NCBI GenBank assembly: GCA_030615045.1
Contig: JAUWZY010000033.1
Span: 1 to 8,437 of the forward strand
Length of the DNA stretch: 8,437 bases
Reading direction: 5' to 3'
Origin: Chloroflexota bacterium
GTDB lineage: Bacteria; Chloroflexota; Dehalococcoidia; SZUA-161; JAUWZY01
Shown here one piece after another: positions 5,679 through 8,437 of the stretch. The first letter of the stretch is position 1; every line of letters starts with the position of its first letter. The notes below the pieces were generated by a model, which did no database searches, was not told the origin of the DNA, and worked only from the letters and a program-made list of their open reading frames with translations. The translations under genes and the position numbers were made by a program.

Positions 5679-5945
5679 ATGGGAGAATATGCGGAGTTTT
5701 TTAAGTTCGCGGCTAAAGCTGGGGCCTTAGAGGGATATCTATATGAAAGGGAGAAGATAGAACCTCTTTCCAACTGTGTAAATAACATGCAGGTTATGTA
5801 TGACAAGCTGCCAGCAGATGTCAAAAAGGAGATCAAAGAGGCATATGGCATAGTCTTAACAAGAACCTTGGAGAATGATGAAAAGGTGCTGCCTGATGAG
5901 ATAAAATCGAAGCTAAACGGTATGCTCTCTGAATTAAGTGAATAG
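5679..5945 (+). CDS. Hypothetical 88-aa helical protein
   Basis: I do not recognise this protein. It is charged and predicted mostly helical, with no signal peptide, membrane segment or cysteine cluster (a single Cys in SNCVNNMQ). The C-terminal half (YDKLPADVKKEIKEAYGIV, then LPDEIKSKLNGMLSEL) is amphipathic and could be a protein-binding helical bundle. The ATG at 5679 has a good AGAGGTG ribosome site 4 nt upstream, and a promoter lies at 5610-5639, so it is a convincing expressed gene. It ends in TAG 37 nt before the phosphatase-like fragment and may be cotranscribed with it. No function can be assigned. Confidence 0.7.
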   Translation: MGEYAEFFKFAAKAGALEGYLYEREKIEPLSNCVNNMQVMYDKLPADVKKEIKEAYGIVLTRTLENDEKVLPDEIKSKLNGMLSELSE

Positions 5946-5982
5946 ACAGTTTGCCAAGCTCACGATCTGTGATGAGGGTTGG

Positions 5983-6138
5983 ATGGCTAAATCGTTATTG
6001 TTCGTTTGCAGCTTGAACGGGGGTCGCAGCGTAGTTTCGGAGTATCTTTTTCGCAATATGCTTCAAGAGCGGGATGAGAGGCTGGCGCAGCAGGTAAAGG
6101 TAGCATCGGCTGGGCTTATCACCAAGGAGGATATTTAG
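5983..6138 (+). pseudogene. Truncated low-molecular-weight phosphatase/arsenate-reductase-like protein
   Basis: From ATG 5983 (GAGGG 4 nt upstream) 51 residues begin MAKSLLFVCSLNGGRSVVSE, which is the first strand and P-loop, CX5RS, of the low-molecular-weight protein tyrosine phosphatase/ArsC fold. A helix and the strand VKVASAGLI follow, and then TAG. Full members have roughly 130-160 residues and need a later Asp-Pro loop as general acid; neither is present here. I translated the 50 nt that remain before the convergent gene and found no continuation in any plus frame. The gene is therefore a 3'-truncated remnant, probably lost by a deletion or rearrangement whose edge lies near 6138-6188. 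A genuine mini-protein is less likely. A GTG at 5938 would extend the frame upstream but overlaps the previous gene and lacks a ribosome site. Confidence 0.65.
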
Positions 6139-6188
6139 CGCAAAAGATAGGCAAATTCCTTCGCTACCTGCAGCAAAGCTGAAGACGA

Positions 6189-7238
6189 TTACCTGCGGTA
6201 CAGGCGGCTCAACATCAAGTCTAAAATTTGTTCGGTAGCGCTCTTCTTCTGCACAATAGCGGTTACCGGGCGGGTCTGCACCAAGAAGGTATTCCCTGGG
6301 AATGCGAAATCCCAGTCCACAGCCCACTCTATATCCTGGGGACAGCCGTAGTGCACTTCTACGGATTTAGCGAATTGAGCTATGGTCTGGGCTTCCTCAT
6401 CAGTCAAGCAGGGGATAGACTGCTTATCGGGCGGGACGTCCTCTTCCTCAGTCCCCTTCTCTTTGAGCACTATTTGTTTCATTTTCTGGCTGATCTTCTT
6501 CTCAGCAAGCTCCAAAGTCTCCTTATCCACAATGTATCGATCAGGGGTTACCGTGCCCTGAACCACACTTTCGCCAGCACCCCAGTTGCCTTCAAGCACT
6601 ACTTTGGTGTCATCGCCAGTGGTGGGATGGATGGTAAAGCCGACACCGGCAGCGCGAACGTTCACCATCTTTTGCACGGCAACGCTTATCGAGCCCGCCA
6701 AAACCGCTAGCTTGTTCCGAATGCGGTAAGATATCGCCCTGGTGGTAAACAAGCTGGCCCAGCAATCTCTTACACTCTCCAGCAAGTCCTCCTTACCTCT
6801 GACATTGAGGTATGTTTCGTATTGCCCAGCGAAGCTTGCCGTGGGCAGGTCTTCGGCAACCCCGCTGGACCTTACCGCAACCGGAATATCAGCGATGTCG
6901 CATTTCTGGCACAAAGCATCGTAGGCCTGGCAGATGGCATCCTGTAGCTCCTGTGGCATTTCCTTTGCTAGTATAATTCCCCCTATAGCCTGGCTTACTT
7001 CCTCATACTCAGCAAAGGTCTGAGGTTCCTCAGGGAACTTGGTCAGGTATTGGTCTATCTCCTGGCCAGCGCCGGTTTCTGCCAAAAACTGGTCATACGC
7101 TTCGGTAGTCACCGCGAACCCAGGGGGAACAGGGATCCCCATCTTAGCCATTTCCCCCAAATTGGCACATTTCGAGCCCACCCAACAGGTATCCTCCCGA
7201 CCGAATTCTTCAAACCATAATACCCACTTCTCAGCCAC
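6189..7238 (-). CDS. Stand-alone PEP synthase/pyruvate phosphate dikinase ATP-binding domain protein
   Basis: The protein of about 349 residues is a complete PPDK_N-type ATP-binding domain. Motifs in order are VGSKCANLGEMAKMGIPVPP near the N-terminus, the ATP-site signature AVRSSGVAEDLPTASFAGQY (about 120-140), GVGFTIHPTTG, LEGNWGAGESVVQG and, near the end, PQDIEWAVDW and FLVQTRPVTA. Full PEP synthases have about 800 residues; this one stops just after the ATP-binding domain and lacks the swivelling phosphohistidine and PEP/pyruvate domains. It resembles the separate ATP-binding subunit (beta) of phenylphosphate synthase and similar split enzymes, so a partner with the catalytic His is expected elsewhere; none is in this window. 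I chose GTG 7238, preceded at 5 nt by AAGGGGTGG; GTG 7247 is too close to any ribosome site. It has its own promoter. Confidence 0.85.
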   Translation of the reverse strand: MAEKWVLWFEEFGREDTCWVGSKCANLGEMAKMGIPVPPGFAVTTEAYDQFLAETGAGQEIDQYLTKFPEEPQTFAEYEEVSQAIGGIILAKEMPQELQDAICQAYDALCQKCDIADIPVAVRSSGVAEDLPTASFAGQYETYLNVRGKEDLLESVRDCWASLFTTRAISYRIRNKLAVLAGSISVAVQKMVNVRAAGVGFTIHPTTGDDTKVVLEGNWGAGESVVQGTVTPDRYIVDKETLELAEKKISQKMKQIVLKEKGTEEEDVPPDKQSIPCLTDEEAQTIAQFAKSVEVHYGCPQDIEWAVDWDFAFPGNTFLVQTRPVTAIVQKKSATEQILDLMLSRLYRR

Positions 7239-7273
7239 TGTTACCACCCCTTTCCACTTGCTTCTATACTATA

Positions 7274-7303
7274 ATTTTACACCCCTGAGCAAGCTACCGT
7301 CAA
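7274..7303 (-). promoter_or_regulatory. Sigma-70-like promoter of the PPDK_N-domain gene
   Basis: On the minus strand TTGACG (7303-7298) and TAAAAT (7279-7274) match the -35 and -10 consensus at 5/6 positions each, with an 18-nt spacer. Transcription would start near 7267, leaving a leader of about 29 nt that includes the AAGGGGTGG ribosome site before GTG 7238. This separates the gene from the oxidoreductase pair upstream. Confidence 0.65.
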
Positions 7304-7341
7304 TCTCTTAGGCGAGCGCGAAGCTGAGAGGCGTACTTATA

Positions 7342-7602
7342 TTAGCGCTTCATCAGGAAACGCAGGACACAAAAAAGCGTCCTCGGCCGCAACAAGAGCT
7401 TGATCGCCCGGCGCATATCACCCGGCTCCATAAACGCCCTCACCGTCCAATGCACCGGCTCCACCACCTCCATGCTCAGCAGCAACCTGGTGGGCTCGTT
7501 ATCGCCGGCCTCGAGCGATGCCGGAACCACTTTGGTCGGCTCGATGGTACCAATTTGCGCTGTCAGCAGCGTCTTGCCCAAACCTGTCGATCTTATCTTC
7601 AT
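7342..7602 (-). CDS. Hypothetical 86-aa protein coupled to the FAD oxidoreductase
   Basis: I cannot name this protein. It begins MKIRSTGLGKTLLTAQIG, has a beta-rich first half (LLLSMEVVEPVHWTVRAF) and ends with a basic, hydrophobic C-terminal helix (IKLLLRPRTLFCVLRFLMKR) that could lie on the membrane surface. There is no signal peptide. The ATG at 7602 lies 9 nt after the TAG of the oxidoreductase gene, and its GGGGG ribosome site abuts that stop codon, so the two are cotranscribed. This tight linkage suggests an accessory or membrane-tethering role for the oxidoreductase, which is inference only. No clear terminator follows, though 94 nt separate it from the next minus-strand start. Confidence 0.72.
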   Translation of the reverse strand: MKIRSTGLGKTLLTAQIGTIEPTKVVPASLEAGDNEPTRLLLSMEVVEPVHWTVRAFMEPGDMRRAIKLLLRPRTLFCVLRFLMKR

Positions 7603-7611
7603 AAAAGCCCC

Positions 7612-8437
7612 CTACAGCAAGCCTTTCTCCTCTGCTCGAGTTACAATCTCCGGCTTTGGCCACCATTTCCCGATTCCCAAATCCTCAGCTATCCTGTTGG
7701 CCGCATTGTAGCCAGGACCCCAGATCACACATCCTCCGGAGTAGGTGGAAGCACCGCACAGATAGAGGTTTTGGATCGGGGTGCGATGATGAGAGCACTC
7801 CTCATTGGGCCTGAGATAGCCCATCTGCAGCGGGAAATATCCCCCCTGTTTAATCGAGCCCTTGACCATATCGGCAAACTTGTTTTCGATATCGAGGGGG
7901 GTGGTGATATAGCGCCACAAGATGTTATCCTCGTTTATATTGGGAGCATACTTGCGCAGGGTGGCCACGCATCGATCGGCATGCTGCTCCCTGATCCTAT
8001 ACCAGGCCTCAGCCCCTCCTTCCTTTAGCTCATAAGGGGCGTGTTGCGAGATGAGTCCGGTATGCCTTCCCGGAGGTGCCTCGGTGGGGTCATGGACGGT
8101 GGGGAAGCAGCAATTGAAGCCGCCATCGATAAGCTCTCCCCTCCTTATCGCCTCCCAGTGATTTACCAGCTCCTGCTCCGATTCATAGCCCACGAGATAG
8201 ATGAAGGCGTTATTGATCTCGGGATTGGCGGCTGCGGCAGCGAATTGCGGTCCCTGTTCCAAGGCAAGGTGAACATCGAACAGGCTATCCCATTCCCACT
8301 CATAATCCTTGACCCTGGTGACGAAGTCCAAGGCTAAATGCTCTGCACCAACGAGATTGGTGAAGGTTTGATAGGGGTCGATGCTGCTGCAGACGAACTT
8401 ATCAGCCTCGATCACCCGGCCGTCTTCAAGCTCCACC
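7612..8437 (-). CDS. Phytoene-desaturase-superfamily FAD-dependent oxidoreductase, C-terminal part
   Basis: The last 275 or so residues of the protein are visible; the N-terminal FAD-binding half lies beyond the window edge, and the GTG at 8436 is probably internal. The segment has VIEADKFVCSSIDP, the strand found in the middle of these flavoproteins, then a substrate domain (HTGLISQHAPYEL and others), and the C-terminal FAD-contacting motif NLYLCGASTYSGGCVIWGPG followed by YNAANRIAEDLG. This places it among phytoene-dehydrogenase-like (COG1233-type) NAD(P)/FAD oxidoreductases, a group with very varied substrates; carotenoid synthesis should not be assumed, as no other carotenoid gene is present. 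The gene ends in TAG 9 nt before the 86-aa gene. The full protein would be expected at about 500 residues. Confidence 0.85.
   Translation of the reverse strand, partial: VELEDGRVIEADKFVCSSIDPYQTFTNLVGAEHLALDFVTRVKDYEWEWDSLFDVHLALEQGPQFAAAAANPEINNAFIYLVGYESEQELVNHWEAIRRGELIDGGFNCCFPTVHDPTEAPPGRHTGLISQHAPYELKEGGAEAWYRIREQHADRCVATLRKYAPNINEDNILWRYITTPLDIENKFADMVKGSIKQGGYFPLQMGYLRPNEECSHHRTPIQNLYLCGASTYSGGCVIWGPGYNAANRIAEDLGIGKWWPKPEIVTRAEEKGLL

Noticed and set aside
6155..6185. Possible hairpin CTTCGCT...AGCTGAAG between the convergent genes
   Set aside because: The arms pair only with a bulge and no T-run follows on either strand, so I do not call a terminator.
7304..7341. Possible terminator after the 86-aa gene
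   Set aside because: Only short, interrupted complementarity is present and there is no T-run.
7612..8437. Carotenoid biosynthesis cluster
   Set aside because: The phytoene-desaturase superfamily is broad and no phytoene synthase or other carotenoid gene is in the window.

Overview
The window is bacterial chromosomal DNA of moderate GC content, densely coded on both strands, with short intergenic gaps and Shine-Dalgarno sites of the GAGG/GGGG type. Several proteins look like those of the Chloroflexota (Dehalococcoidia-like subsurface or anaerobic lineages): a membrane-anchored Ig/IPT-like surface protein, a phytoene-desaturase-superfamily FAD oxidoreductase with a small partner, a stand-alone PEP-synthase ATP-binding domain, and a Nudix plus eIF2B-like pair. 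The taxonomic call is inference from protein style; no rRNA or marker gene is present. I see no tRNA, rRNA, CRISPR array or insertion sequence.

Layout. Positions 1-1076 (+) hold the C-terminal part of a secreted, C-terminally anchored protein, followed by a strong GC hairpin (1106-1125) where it converges with a minus-strand operon. From 4371 back to 1136 (-) run five tightly packed genes: a metallo-beta-lactamase-fold hydrolase (RNase Z/PhnP-like), PncC (CinA C-terminal domain, NMN amidohydrolase type), a NadD-like nucleotidyltransferase interrupted by an in-frame TAG, a Nudix hydrolase and an eIF2B/ribose-1,5-bisphosphate-isomerase-family protein. Junctions are a 1-nt gap, a 19-nt overlap, a 9-nt gap and a 4-nt ATGA overlap. 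The content suggests handling of pyridine nucleotides and ribose phosphates, but this is a hypothesis.

Divergent from that operon, 4446-5600 (+) encodes an MFS transporter. The 74-bp gap between the two start codons carries two back-to-back promoters whose -10 boxes lie so close to the starts that both mRNAs are predicted to be leaderless or nearly so. Next, 5679-5945 (+) encodes an unrecognised 88-aa protein behind a promoter with an inverted repeat over its -10 box. It is followed by a 51-aa fragment of a low-molecular-weight phosphatase/arsenate-reductase-like protein that keeps the P-loop but lacks the rest.

The right end is on the minus strand: a phytoene-desaturase-like oxidoreductase (entering from beyond 8437), an 86-aa small protein 9 nt downstream of it, and then, with its own good sigma-70-like promoter, a stand-alone PPDK_N/PEP-synthase ATP-binding protein (6189-7238).

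The items most worth a second look are the amber codon splitting the NadD-like gene, the five-gene nucleotide/sugar-phosphate operon with non-canonical active-site motifs in three members, and the paired leaderless promoters.
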